64,000 nucleotides of DNA from positions 1 to 64,000 of the forward strand of contig NZ_JARXVE010000013.1 in the NCBI RefSeq assembly GCF_029893345.1, given 5' to 3'. This document shows, piece after piece, positions 15,843 to 24,002 of this stretch. A program made the translations under genes and the position numbers. Numbering within the stretch: position 1 is the first letter of the stretch; the number at the start of each line of letters is the position of its first letter. The DNA is from Mycolicibacterium frederiksbergense. GTDB taxonomy: Bacteria > Actinomycetota > Actinomycetes > Mycobacteriales > Mycobacteriaceae. The notes under the pieces are model-generated. The model did no database searches and was not told the DNA's origin. It saw only the letters and a list, made by a program, of their open reading frames with translations.

Positions 15843-16844
15843 GTGGCCGATCTGACCGAGATCCGTGCCGACGACCTGGCGGCGTTGGAGTTCTTCGCCG
15901 GCTGCCGGTCCTCAGCGCTGGAGCCGTTGACCACCCTGTTGCGGCCGCTGTCGGCCGCGGCCGATGAGGTGCTGATCCGCCAGGGCGATCCGGCGCGGAC
16001 CTTCATGCTGATCACCTCCGGGCGGGCCGAGGTCGTGCATGACGGACCCGACGGCGAAACCGTGGTGGCCGAGTTGGAACCGGGTCTGATCGTCGGTGAG
16101 ATCGCGCTGCTGCGCGATACGCCGCGAGTCGCCACGGTGCGGGCCACCGAACCGTTGACCGGCTGGGTCGGTGACCGCGAGGCCTTCGAAGTCCTGCTGC
16201 ACCTGCCCGAGATGTTCGACCGGCTGGTGCGCATCGCCCGCCAGCGGCTGGCCGTCTTCATCACTCCGATCCCGGTGCAGATACGCAACGGCGACTGGTT
16301 CTATCTACGCCCGGTGCTACCGGGCGACGTCGAGCGCACCATGAACGGACCGGTCGAGTTCTCCAGCGAAACCCTCTACCGGCGTTTCCAATCCGTGCGC
16401 AAGCCGACCAGGGCCCTGCTGGAGTACCTGTTCGAGGTGGACTACGCCGACCACTTCGTCTGGGTGATGACCGAGGGCGCCCTGGGGCCGGTGGTCGCCG
16501 ATGCCCGGGTCGTGCGCGACGGCCACGATGCGACGACGGCCGAGGTGGCGTTCACCGTGGGTGACGACTATCAGGGCCGCGGCATCGGCACCTTCCTGCT
16601 GGACGCTCTGGTGATCTCCGCGGATTACCTTGGTATCCAACGATTTACCGCCCGGGTGCTGAGCGAGAACTACGCCATGCGCAGCATCCTGAACCGGATC
16701 GGCGCGGTGTGGCAACGCGAGGATCTGGGCGTGGTGATCACCGACGTGGCGGTGCCGGCCATCGACACGCTCAGCCTGGAGCCCGAGCTCACCGCCCGGA
16801 TCCGCGACGTGACCCGCCAGGTGGTCCGGGCGGTGGGCCAGTGA
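15843..16844 (+). CDS. cAMP-dependent protein lysine acetyltransferase Pat (Rv0998 type)
   Basis: The 333-residue enzyme fuses a cyclic-nucleotide-binding domain (residues about 10-135; phosphate-binding cassette GEIALLRDTPRVATVRA) to a GNAT acetyltransferase domain (about 150-325; EVAFTVGDDYQGRGIGTFLL carries the acetyl-CoA loop QGRGIG). In M. smegmatis and M. tuberculosis the orthologue acetylates acetyl-CoA synthetase and other acyl-CoA ligases and a universal stress protein in response to cAMP, reversed by a sirtuin. Both kinds of target family are encoded in this window, though specificity is not shown. Confidence 0.93.
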   Translation: MADLTEIRADDLAALEFFAGCRSSALEPLTTLLRPLSAAADEVLIRQGDPARTFMLITSGRAEVVHDGPDGETVVAELEPGLIVGEIALLRDTPRVATVRATEPLTGWVGDREAFEVLLHLPEMFDRLVRIARQRLAVFITPIPVQIRNGDWFYLRPVLPGDVERTMNGPVEFSSETLYRRFQSVRKPTRALLEYLFEVDYADHFVWVMTEGALGPVVADARVVRDGHDATTAEVAFTVGDDYQGRGIGTFLLDALVISADYLGIQRFTARVLSENYAMRSILNRIGAVWQREDLGVVITDVAVPAIDTLSLEPELTARIRDVTRQVVRAVGQ

Positions 16845-16848
16845 GCCG

Positions 16849-17556
16849 TTACGGGGTGATGACGGTGTGCTCGTCGATCGCGGTGGTGGCGTCCAGCAGC
16901 GGGCCGATCTGATCCTCGGTGCCATCGGCGTTGAACTGCAACACAAACAGCGCGTCGGAGGCCGGGATCACCACGGTCTTCTGCGCGATCATGCGAGTGG
17001 CGCCGTCCTTCACATAGGTGCCGCCGATCTGAAATGCGTTGAACCCGCTCAGCTGGTCGGGCTGTCCGTTGCCCTGGTTCTCATAACCCGGAAGGTTCTT
17101 GATCTCATTCGGCGCGAATTCGAGGATCTTGGCCGGGTCGACATTGCCGGTCAGCTTGGACATCAGCATGATGATCGATGGCGGATCGGCGGAGAACTCG
17201 GGGTCGGTGGCCACCATTGCGCCCCAGGCCCAATCCGGGGTTTCCGCGCCGCCGTCCGCCCAGCCGTCGGGCATCGGCAGATCCAGCTGCGGAGTACCCG
17301 GATCGCCCCGGCGCACCGGGGTTTCGGTGATTTTGTTGTCCCGGATGTAGTCGACGATCGTGTACTGGTGCCCGGCCGTGGGGGTGTGCGCCTCGGCTGG
17401 CTTGGTCTTGATCGGTTCAGCGCTGGTCTCGCTGGTGTCGGGGGCTTTGGTCGCCGTGCCCTGCTCGGTTTTGCTGCCGGAACCGCAGCCGGCCAGCATG
17501 ATTCCCAGCGCGACGGCGGTGATGACGATTCCACCGGCCCTCAGTGACGTGGTCAT
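16849..17556 (-). CDS. LpqN/LpqT-family lipoprotein
   Basis: The ATG at 17556 has GGAG 5 bases upstream and opens a signal peptide with lipobox IMLAGC; the mature lipoprotein begins at the Cys about 24 residues in. The 235-residue product has a Thr/Pro-rich linker followed by the LpqN/LpqT fold (YTIVDYIRDN, MPDGWADGG, PPSIIMLMSKLTGNVDPAKIL, a final helix near TAIDEHTVI). Members of this family are surface-exposed and abundant in mycobacteria; LpqN itself was linked to envelope transport and to a host ubiquitin ligase. A second family member, LpqT, occurs at 43.3-43.9 kb. Confidence 0.85.
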   Translation of the reverse strand: MTTSLRAGGIVITAVALGIMLAGCGSGSKTEQGTATKAPDTSETSAEPIKTKPAEAHTPTAGHQYTIVDYIRDNKITETPVRRGDPGTPQLDLPMPDGWADGGAETPDWAWGAMVATDPEFSADPPSIIMLMSKLTGNVDPAKILEFAPNEIKNLPGYENQGNGQPDQLSGFNAFQIGGTYVKDGATRMIAQKTVVIPASDALFVLQFNADGTEDQIGPLLDATTAIDEHTVITP

Positions 17557-17701
17557 CGGTCTCCAATCGGTTGGACACGCCGGTGCGGCGCAATTGACTC
17601 GCACGATAATGGCCGGTGCGAGGCGATGGATCAGAAAGCCGCAGGTCCAGAAGCAGATCTCTTGCATAGGGAAACGCTCGGTGAGGCTGTGATATCAACA
17701 C

Positions 17702-18382
17702 GTGGTGCGCCCACTCGCCGTCGCAGCGGTTCTCCTGATCTGGACGGCGGCGTGCGGACGGCCGCCGGAACCGGCTGCGACGCCGGCATCGCCGGAGCCG
17801 ACGCGCGACGCCGGCACGGTCAACCCGGCCAGGATCGACCGGGTGCGCCAGGAATTGCCGGCCGGGTACGAGGTGGTGGGCCTCGACCCCCGCGCCACAC
17901 CGGTATCGCTGTGGGGCTTCGGACCGAATTGGACGGCCGAACCGCCCGAATGCGCGGAGTCGGCCGCCCCCGTCGCCGACCCCGCCCGGGGTTGGTCGGC
18001 CTCCGGACCGGGCGGCATCGTCTACACCGCCATTGCGCAGGCGAAGGCGAGTGCCGGCGGACCGGATTCGGAGCGTGACGCGCGATGCGGGCAGTGGCGG
18101 GTGTCGGGCGGACACGCCGTCGGCAGCGTCACCGCGGTCGAGGCCCCGGTGATCGAGGATGCGGTGACCGTCGGAATGGCCACCGACATCACCACGGTCG
18201 TCGAGGGCGGCACCGAAACCCACTCCCACGCCGACACGTTCACCGCGGATCTAAACTCCGATCTGGGCGGCTATCACGTCTTCGTCACCGTCGTCACCGA
18301 TCCCGGATCGCCCAATCCCACGCTGCAGTCTGGGTTTGCCGCCGACCTGCTGGTGAAAACGGTTTCGGCGTTACGCGGCTGA
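17702..18382 (+). CDS. lipoprotein of the DUF5642-like (Rv0999-type) family, copy 1
   Basis: The 226-residue product has a short signal with lipobox WTAAC and one exported domain with conserved cysteines (PECAES, ARCGQW). It shares a core pattern with the next gene (VEAPVIEDAVTVG, TVVEGG, a final FVTVVTD strand and a terminal VKTVSALRG). The tandem copies probably arose by duplication. The GTG start lacks a clear ribosome site. The location matches M. tuberculosis Rv0999 next to pat. Function is unknown; the DUF5642 name is from memory. Confidence 0.7.
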   Translation: MVRPLAVAAVLLIWTAACGRPPEPAATPASPEPTRDAGTVNPARIDRVRQELPAGYEVVGLDPRATPVSLWGFGPNWTAEPPECAESAAPVADPARGWSASGPGGIVYTAIAQAKASAGGPDSERDARCGQWRVSGGHAVGSVTAVEAPVIEDAVTVGMATDITTVVEGGTETHSHADTFTADLNSDLGGYHVFVTVVTDPGSPNPTLQSGFAADLLVKTVSALRG

Positions 18383-18397
18383 GTCGGTCGCGCCAGG

Positions 18398-18403
18398 TAA
18401 GTT
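18398..18403 (+). promoter_or_regulatory. -10 hexamer of lipoprotein copy 2, predicted leaderless
   Basis: TAAGTT fits TANNNT and ends 8 bases before the ATG at 18412. Confidence 0.4.
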
Positions 18404-18411
18404 AGCGGGCG

Positions 18412-19086
18412 ATGCTGAACCGCAACGTCATACTCGCCACTGCGGGCGTCTTCGCCTGCACCGCCGGATTGGTCGCCTGCGGTCAATCCGACCAGTCGGC
18501 GTCCGCCAACGCGGACATCGCCAACGTCGCCAAGGTGCGCTCCAGCTTCGGCCCGGAGTTCACGGTCAGCGACATCGCCCCGACCGGAATCGACCCGAAA
18601 ATGCTGGCGCCGCAGAAGATGCCGCCGGAGGTGAAATTCGAGCCCACCGACTGTGCGAAGTTCGCCGAAGGTCAAACGCTGCCGGACGGCCTCAAGGGCA
18701 ACATGGCCGCCACCACGGCCGAAGGGGCCGGCAACCGGTTCATCGTGCTGGCCGTGGAGACCTCCGAGCCGATCCCGTTCGACGATCCGGGTGACGGGTG
18801 CAAGCAGGTGAAGTTCCTGGGGCCCGGGTCACGCGGACAGGTGGACGTGGTGGAGGCCCCGCAGATCGACGGAGCCCGCACGGTGGGCACCCATCGGATC
18901 GTGCAGACCGTGGTGGACGGTAAGCCGCGCACCGGCGAGTTGTACAACTACGTCGCAAGTTTCGACACCTTCATGGTGATCGTCACGGCCAATCCCCTGG
19001 TGGTGCCGGACAAGCCGGTGGCACCCGTGGACACCGCGCGGGCCCGCGAACTGCTCAGCACCGCGGTGGCCAGCGTACGAGGCTAG
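18412..19086 (+). CDS. lipoprotein of the DUF5642-like family, copy 2
   Basis: This 224-residue paralogue of the preceding gene has lipobox LVAC, then SSFGPEFTVSDIAPTG, a Cys pair (TDCAKF, GDGCKQ) that probably forms a disulfide, and the shared VEAPQIDGARTVGTH and TVVDGKPRTGEL segments. It ends LLSTAVASVRG, closely like copy 1. It starts only 29 bases after copy 1 but appears to have its own -10 hexamer. An envelope role is assumed; none is demonstrated. Confidence 0.75.
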   Translation: MLNRNVILATAGVFACTAGLVACGQSDQSASANADIANVAKVRSSFGPEFTVSDIAPTGIDPKMLAPQKMPPEVKFEPTDCAKFAEGQTLPDGLKGNMAATTAEGAGNRFIVLAVETSEPIPFDDPGDGCKQVKFLGPGSRGQVDVVEAPQIDGARTVGTHRIVQTVVDGKPRTGELYNYVASFDTFMVIVTANPLVVPDKPVAPVDTARARELLSTAVASVRG

Positions 19087-19100
19087 TTCGGGGCTGAGCC

Positions 19101-19697
19101 TCAGCGCACGTCGTGCGGGCGGAACTGGATGCTGATCCGCGGCCCGACCAGGCTGGTGGTTTTCGGTATCGCATGCTCCCAGGTGCGCTGGCAGGATCCA
19201 CCCATCACCAGCAGGTCGCCGTGGCGGTGCTGTAGCCGCATGGCGTGGCCGCCGCCGCGGGGTCGTAGCGCGAAAACCCTTGTGGCGCCGAGACCGATGA
19301 TGGCCACCATGGTGTCCTGGGTACGGCTGCGACCGATGGTGTCGCCGTGCCAGGCGACGCTGTCGTTGCCGTCGCGGTACAGGCACAGCCCGGCGGTGGT
19401 GAACGGTTCACCGAGCTCTCCGCCGTAGGTGTCGTTGAGCCTGCGTCGGATCTGCTTGAGCCGGGGATGCGGCACCGGCTCGTCGAGCAGGTGGTGGAAG
19501 CTCACCAGGCGCGGCACCGCCACCACCCGGTTGTACATCTCGCGCTCCTCGGAGCGCCACGGGATCCCGTCCATCAACTCCTCGAACAACGAGTCGGCGT
19601 CGGGCAACCAGCCCGAGCGCAGCTCAACCCAGGCATCGTTGCCGAGTCGACGACGTTCAGCGTGCTCGAACAGTGAGCCTTGCAACGCCAGCTCCAT
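19101..19697 (-). CDS. AlkB-like 2-oxoglutarate/Fe(II) dioxygenase (Rv1000c type)
   Basis: AlkB-family enzymes demethylate alkylated bases oxidatively. The 198-residue protein shows the iron and co-substrate ligands in order: WHGDTIG (HxD), the distal His in TWEHAIPKT, and GPRISIQFRP, whose two Arg residues bind 2-oxoglutarate. The nucleotide-recognition lid is at the N-terminal side (RLVSFHHLLDEPVPHP). It is the same length and in the same place as Rv1000c. It is not next to ada or other repair genes. Confidence 0.93.
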   Translation of the reverse strand: MELALQGSLFEHAERRRLGNDAWVELRSGWLPDADSLFEELMDGIPWRSEEREMYNRVVAVPRLVSFHHLLDEPVPHPRLKQIRRRLNDTYGGELGEPFTTAGLCLYRDGNDSVAWHGDTIGRSRTQDTMVAIIGLGATRVFALRPRGGGHAMRLQHRHGDLLVMGGSCQRTWEHAIPKTTSLVGPRISIQFRPHDVR

Positions 19698-19741
19698 GCG
19701 CGCGAGTGTATCGCACAGACGTTCGATTGCGCGAGGCTGCG

Positions 19742-20173
19742 TCAGAGCCGGGATGCTCCCGGACCGCTCTCGGCGAGCACGTCGCCGGGGTTGGTCAGCT
19801 GGCAGGTCTTGAGGCTGAGGCAGCCGCAGCCGATGCAGCCGGTCAGGTTGTCGCGCAATCGTTGCAGGTGCAGGATGCGGTCGTCGAGATCCTGTCGCCA
19901 GCCGGCCGACAGCTTGCCCCAGTCCCTACTGTTCGGGATCCGGTCGGTGGGCAAGGTGGCCAGTGCCTCCCGGATGCGGGCCAGCGGGATGCCGAGTCGC
20001 TGCGACATCCGGATGAACGCCACCCGGCGCAGTGTCTCGCGCGCGTAGCGGCGCTGATTTCCCGAGGTCCGGCGACTGGCGATGAGGCCCTCGCGCTCAT
20101 AGAAGTGCAGAGCCGACACGGCGACTCCGCTGCGCTGCGACATCTCGCCGGGGGTGAGCTCGTGTGTCTCCAT
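19742..20173 (-). CDS. soxR: redox-sensing MerR-family regulator SoxR
   Basis: The 143-residue product has the MerR winged helix-turn-helix (GEMSQRSGVAVSALHFYEREGL, SGNQRRYARETLRRVAFIRMSQRLG), the dimerisation helix, and the [2Fe-2S] cysteine cluster C-x2-C-x-C-x5-C (CIGCGCLSLKTC) that defines SoxR. SoxR activates when its cluster is oxidised by redox-cycling compounds or superoxide. The start ATG at 20173 has no ribosome site; a -10 hexamer TATGGT ends 8 bases before it. The adjacent SoxR box overlaps this -10, so autoregulation is likely. Confidence 0.95.
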   Translation of the reverse strand: METHELTPGEMSQRSGVAVSALHFYEREGLIASRRTSGNQRRYARETLRRVAFIRMSQRLGIPLARIREALATLPTDRIPNSRDWGKLSAGWRQDLDDRILHLQRLRDNLTGCIGCGCLSLKTCQLTNPGDVLAESGPGASRL

Positions 20174-20176
20174 ACA

Positions 20177-20194
20177 CCTCAACCATAGTTGAGT
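20177..20194. promoter_or_regulatory. SoxR box between soxR and arcA
   Basis: CCTCAA-CCATAG-TTGAGT fits the SoxR operator CCTCAA-N6-TTGAGG at 11 of 12 arm bases. It abuts the arcA -10 hexamer (TAACGT, 20195-20200), occupying an 18-base -35/-10 spacer as in MerR-type activated promoters, and covers the soxR -10 (20182-20187) on the other strand. Confidence 0.8.
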
Positions 20195-20206
20195 TAACGT
20201 CGTGGG

Positions 20207-21412
20207 GTGGAAACTGGGGCGTTCGGATCCAACTCTGAGGTGGGCCGGCTGCGCGCCGTCATCCTGCACCGGCCCGGCGCCGAATTGCAGCGGCTGACCC
20301 CACGCAACAACGACGCCCTGCTGTTCGACGGTCTGCCCTGGGTGGCGAAGGCGCAACGCGAGCACGACGCATTCGCCGCGACGCTGCGCTCGCGCGGGGT
20401 CGAGGTGATGCTGCTGGGAGACCTGCTGACCGAGGCGCTGGCCGGTGGCGCCGCCCGCATGCACGGGATCTCCGCGGCCGTTGACGCGCGCCGTCTGGGT
20501 GCGCCGCTGGCCCATGAGCTTTCGGCCTACCTGCGCACCCTGGAGCCGGTCGACCTGGCACATGTCCTGATGGCGGGCATGACGTTCAATGAGGTGCCGT
20601 TCCACGGTGCCGAGCTGTCGCTGGTCCGGTTGATGCACCACGGTGGCGATTTCGTCATCGAACCGCTGCCCAATCTGCTGTTCACCCGGGACTCCTCGTT
20701 CTGGATCGGCCCGCGGGTGGCCATCACCTCGCTCGCGCTGCCGGCTCGGGTGCGCGAGACCTCGCTGACCGATCTGATCTACGCCCACCATCCGCGATTC
20801 CTCGGCGTGCGGCGGGCCTACGAGTCGCGTTCGGCGCCGGTCGAGGGTGGCGACGTCCTGCTGCTGGCGCCCGGTGTGGTGGCGGTCGGGGTGGGGGAGC
20901 GCACCACACCGGCGGGTGCTGAAGCCTTGGCGCGCAGCCTGTTCGACGACGATCTGGCCCACACCGTGCTGGCGGTGCCGATCCGGCAGGAGCGCGCCCA
21001 GATGCATCTGGACACCGTGTGCACGATGGTCGACGTCGACGCGGTGGTGATGTACCCCAACATCGTGGACACGTTGTCGGCGTTCACGATTCACCGCACC
21101 GAAGGTGGGATCCGGATCGACGAGGAGGTGCCGTTCGTGCAGGCCGCCGCCGACGCGATGGGCATTGAGCGGCTGCGGGTGATCGACACCGGACTCGATC
21201 CCGTCACCGCCGAGCGCGAACAGTGGGACGACGGCAATAACACCCTCGCCCTGGCCCCAGGGGTGGTGGTGGCCTATGAGCGAAACGCCGAAACCAATGC
21301 GCGGCTTGAGGATTCCGGTATCGAAGTGCTCTCCATCGAGGCGTCGGAGCTGGGCACCGGTCGGGGCGGGCCCCGGTGCATGTCCTGCCCGGCGGCCCGG
21401 GATCCGGTTTAG
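20207..21412 (+). CDS. arcA: arginine deiminase ArcA
   Basis: ArcA hydrolyses L-arginine to citrulline and ammonia. The 401-residue enzyme shows all family motifs: FGSNSEVGRLRAVILHRPG at the start, NLLFTRDSSFWI, GGDVLLL, MHLDTVCTMVD (catalytic His/Asp), and the catalytic Cys in GGPRCMSCPAARDPV at the C-terminus. No carbamate kinase or ornithine carbamoyltransferase gene follows, so the usual ATP-yielding arc operon is not assembled here. The GTG start follows TAACGT by 6 bases, predicting a leaderless mRNA under SoxR control. Confidence 0.96.
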   Translation: METGAFGSNSEVGRLRAVILHRPGAELQRLTPRNNDALLFDGLPWVAKAQREHDAFAATLRSRGVEVMLLGDLLTEALAGGAARMHGISAAVDARRLGAPLAHELSAYLRTLEPVDLAHVLMAGMTFNEVPFHGAELSLVRLMHHGGDFVIEPLPNLLFTRDSSFWIGPRVAITSLALPARVRETSLTDLIYAHHPRFLGVRRAYESRSAPVEGGDVLLLAPGVVAVGVGERTTPAGAEALARSLFDDDLAHTVLAVPIRQERAQMHLDTVCTMVDVDAVVMYPNIVDTLSAFTIHRTEGGIRIDEEVPFVQAAADAMGIERLRVIDTGLDPVTAEREQWDDGNNTLALAPGVVVAYERNAETNARLEDSGIEVLSIEASELGTGRGGPRCMSCPAARDPV

Positions 21413-21428
21413 ATCGCGCGCCGCTGCC

Positions 21429-21493
21429 GCGTTGAGATTGCGTTCAGGGCCGTGGTTTGGGCGATTTCACGACCCTGACCGCAATTTCAACGC
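21429..21493. repeat. hairpin repeat L at the 3' end of the DUF559 gene
   Basis: Two 26-base arms (21429-21454 and 21468-21493) are inverted complements with only three mismatches, around a 13-base loop. The right arm encodes the last residues of the DUF559 protein (ALKLRSGS and stop). It would form a very stable hairpin between the convergent arcA and DUF559 genes and may act as a bidirectional terminator. Confidence 0.8.
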
Positions 21494-22306
21494 TTCACGC
21501 ATCCGATGCAAGATGAACGCCCTGTTGTGCTCGGCGACGACGTGGATATCGATCCACCCCTGACGTTGGATGAGCTCATTGCGGCCGATGTCGCGCACAT
21601 ATCGCGGACGGTCGGTGGCGTGGTGTTTTCCGTCGTAGTCGGCTCCGACCATCGGTTCGTCGTACCCCATGTCGATGAATGCTTCGTTGAAGCCGTCGGT
21701 CACCCGGATCTGCGTGCGGGGCCGCGGCAATCCGCCGTCGATGAGCACCAGTCGAAGCCAGGTCTCCTTCGGAGATTGCGCACCGCTGTCCATCAAGTCG
21801 AGGGCGATCTCTGCGCGACGTAGACCACGGGCTCTCGGATAGCGGTCGGCGAGTAGAAGCGCATCGGATGCCTTGATATCAGTGGCCTGGGCCAGCGAAT
21901 CGAGGTTTTCCACGGCAAGGTCCCGATGCAGGTGCCGCGCCAGATCCAGTGCGGTTCGCTGCGGTGTCGTCACCGTCAGCCCGGCCACGATGGTGATCTC
22001 GTCCGCGTCGATCCGCTCGTTCCGCACAACAATGCCGGTCGGTGGGCGCCCGTTGCGCCAGATCATCTCGACAGGGGCGTCGTCAGGAATCCACTGCGCC
22101 CCATGCAAGGCGGCAGCCGCCCGACCGGTGATCACGCCGTTGCGACCTGACCACAGCCAGGCGCCGACGGTTCTGCGCCACATGGACGGCGCGACGGTCT
22201 TCGATAGATAGACGTCAGGAAAGATCGCGGTGTAGTTCCATCGCAGGGCGCTGCGCGTGAGCATGCCGCGCTTGAGCATCTCGCTGCCGACGAATACCTC
22301 TCGCAC
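21467..22306 (-). CDS. AbiEi-like N-terminal HTH plus DUF559/Vsr-like nuclease-fold protein
   Basis: Proteins of this type, common in actinobacteria, join an AbiEi-like winged helix (residues 1-90; RGMLTRSALRWNYTAIFPDVYLSK) and a middle region (GLTVTTPQRTALDLARHL) to a restriction-endonuclease-like C-terminal domain (about 215-279; DMGYDEPMVGADYDGKHHATDRPRYVRDI then RNELIQRQGW). The catalytic-type residues Asp, Tyr-Asp-Gly-Lys-His are present. The GTG at 22306 is favoured because relatives start at this REVFVGSE segment; a TTG at 22348 is also open. Hairpin repeats flank the gene on both sides, suggesting past mobility. Biological role is unknown. Confidence 0.75.
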   Translation of the reverse strand: MREVFVGSEMLKRGMLTRSALRWNYTAIFPDVYLSKTVAPSMWRRTVGAWLWSGRNGVITGRAAAALHGAQWIPDDAPVEMIWRNGRPPTGIVVRNERIDADEITIVAGLTVTTPQRTALDLARHLHRDLAVENLDSLAQATDIKASDALLLADRYPRARGLRRAEIALDLMDSGAQSPKETWLRLVLIDGGLPRPRTQIRVTDGFNEAFIDMGYDEPMVGADYDGKHHATDRPRYVRDIGRNELIQRQGWIDIHVVAEHNRAFILHRMREALKLRSGS

Positions 22307-22348
22307 AGCGTGATGTTGGGACGCGAGACCGACAAATATTGCCGTCAA

Positions 22349-22414
22349 TGTTGAGATTGCGGGTGGGGCTGTGGATAACTCGAAACCACGACCCTCAGCG
22401 CAATTTCAACGCAC
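22349..22414. repeat. hairpin repeat R upstream of the DUF559 gene
   Basis: This copy shares its termini (GTTGAGATTGCG and CGCAATTTCAACGC) and the CACGACCCT block with repeat L, but its arms have about nine mismatches. On the minus strand it would encode the same ALKLR tail and then stop. It begins just after the end of pmt. Confidence 0.7.
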
Positions 22415-22427
22415 AGACGATCCGCGA

Positions 22428-23978
22428 TCAGCGCCAGCTGGGCAACCAGATCTGCAGGTTCCAGGTCGCCTGGGAGATCGGGATGCCGGTCAGGATCGGG
22501 TACAACCAGGCGAAATTCGCGATCACCAGCGCCACGTAGATGCTGACCGCCAGCAGCCCCAACGTTCGCCGCTCGGGGTTTTGATTGGGCTGGTGCAGGA
22601 TGTCGCCGAGGATCAGCGCGATCGCCAGCACCAGGAACGGCGCCATCACCGTGGCATAGAAGAAGTACATCTGCCGGTCGATGTCGACGAACCAAGGCAG
22701 GAAGCCCGCGCAGTAACCGACGAGAATGACCGCATAGCGCCAGTCCCGGCGCACCACGGCCCGCCACACGGACCAGCAGAGCACCGGCACCGCGATGAAC
22801 CACAGCGCCGGCGTGCCCACCAGCATCACGGCCTTCACACACGACTGGGCGCCGCACCCGGCCACATCGTGGTTGTCGATCGCATAGAGAACCGGCCGCA
22901 ATGACATCGGCCAGGTCCACGGCTTGGATTCCCAGGGGTGGTGGTTGCCGCCGGAGTTGGTCAGTCCGGAGTGGAACCGGTACGCGGCATAGGTGTAGTG
23001 CCACAACGAGCGCACGGCGTCGGGCAGCGGGATGATGCTGTTCTCGCCGATGGACTGGCCGACCTCGTGCCGGTCGACGGCGGTCTCGGAGGCGAACCAT
23101 GGCGCGTAGGACGCCAGATACACCACGAACGGAATCAGCCCGAGCGCGTACATCGCCGGCCCCGCATCGCGGCGCAGCATGCCCCGCCACGGTTGTGGCA
23201 CGTGATACTGCTTGCGCGCGATGGCGTCGAGCACGAGCGTCATCACGCCGAAGAACGCCACGAAATACAGGCCAGACCATTTTGTCGCGCATGCCAACCC
23301 GAGCAGCACACCCGCGCCGAACCGCCACCAGCGCACGCCCAGCCGCGGGCCGGACAGCGTCTCGGCGATACGGCCTTCCATGAACGCGTTGTGCATGCGC
23401 TGACGGACATCGTCGCGGTCCACCATCAAACAGGCGAACGCCGCCACCACGAACATCGCCAGGAACACGTCCAGGAGCGCGGTACGGGCCGTGACGAAGC
23501 TGACGCCGTCGGCGATCAACAGCAGCCCGGCGATCCCGCCGACCAGCGTGGAGCGGCTGATCCGGCGGGCGATCCGTACCACCAGCAGCACCAGCACCAC
23601 ACCGCACACCGCTCCGGCGAACCGCCAGCCCAGTCCGTTGTAGCCGAAAATCCACTCGCCGATCGCGATCAACTGCTTGCCCACCGGCGGATGCACGACC
23701 AGGCCGTAGCCGGGGTTGTCCTCGACGCCGTGGGTGTACAGCATCTGCCAGGCCTGCGGGGCGTAATGCTTCTCGTCGAAAATCGGGGTGCCGGCATCGG
23801 TCGGCGAGCCCAGGTTCAAGAATCTGGTCACCGCGGCCAGCGCGGTGATGACGGCCGTCATCACCCAGCCCTGCAGCCGGTCCGTCGGGCCGAAATCCGC
23901 GGGTGGGATCAGCGGCGCGGGGCTGATCAGCGGGACCGAGTGACCGGCCGGCGGTGTCTTGGTGGCGGTGGCGGTCAC
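22428..23978 (-). CDS. pmt: dolichyl/polyprenyl-phosphate-mannose protein O-mannosyltransferase (Rv1002c type)
   Basis: This GT39 enzyme transfers mannose from polyprenyl-phosphomannose to Ser/Thr of exported proteins, including lipoproteins. The 516-residue protein has about 11 membrane helices, the catalytic Asp-Glu in the first external loop (PIFDEKHYAPQAW), VVHPPVGKQLI, the TARTALLDVFLAMF helix, and a large external loop. The GTG start at 23978 follows TACGAT by 7 bases. It diverges from rsmI with overlapping -10 elements, as in M. tuberculosis. Several lipoprotein genes in this window encode possible substrates. Confidence 0.95.
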   Translation of the reverse strand: MTATATKTPPAGHSVPLISPAPLIPPADFGPTDRLQGWVMTAVITALAAVTRFLNLGSPTDAGTPIFDEKHYAPQAWQMLYTHGVEDNPGYGLVVHPPVGKQLIAIGEWIFGYNGLGWRFAGAVCGVVLVLLVVRIARRISRSTLVGGIAGLLLIADGVSFVTARTALLDVFLAMFVVAAFACLMVDRDDVRQRMHNAFMEGRIAETLSGPRLGVRWWRFGAGVLLGLACATKWSGLYFVAFFGVMTLVLDAIARKQYHVPQPWRGMLRRDAGPAMYALGLIPFVVYLASYAPWFASETAVDRHEVGQSIGENSIIPLPDAVRSLWHYTYAAYRFHSGLTNSGGNHHPWESKPWTWPMSLRPVLYAIDNHDVAGCGAQSCVKAVMLVGTPALWFIAVPVLCWSVWRAVVRRDWRYAVILVGYCAGFLPWFVDIDRQMYFFYATVMAPFLVLAIALILGDILHQPNQNPERRTLGLLAVSIYVALVIANFAWLYPILTGIPISQATWNLQIWLPSWR

Positions 23979-23985
23979 GCAAGCG

Positions 23986-23995
23986 ATCGTAGGCT
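23986..23995. promoter_or_regulatory. overlapping divergent -10 hexamers of pmt and rsmI
   Basis: TACGAT on the minus strand (23986-23991) and TAGGCT on the plus strand (23990-23995) share two bases. Each ends 7 bases before a GTG, predicting leaderless mRNAs for both genes from mutually exclusive promoters. Confidence 0.6.
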
Positions 23996-24002
23996 GTCTG
24001 GC

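Noticed and set aside
15037..16844. pat as part of a molybdate operon
   Set aside because: pat has its own -35/-10 overlapping the modA stop, and in M. tuberculosis it is not linked to mod genes.
19742..21094. A 450-codon minus frame through soxR and antisense to arcA
   Set aside because: The part upstream of 20173 has no family resemblance and opposes a perfectly conserved arginine deiminase; only the SoxR portion is real.
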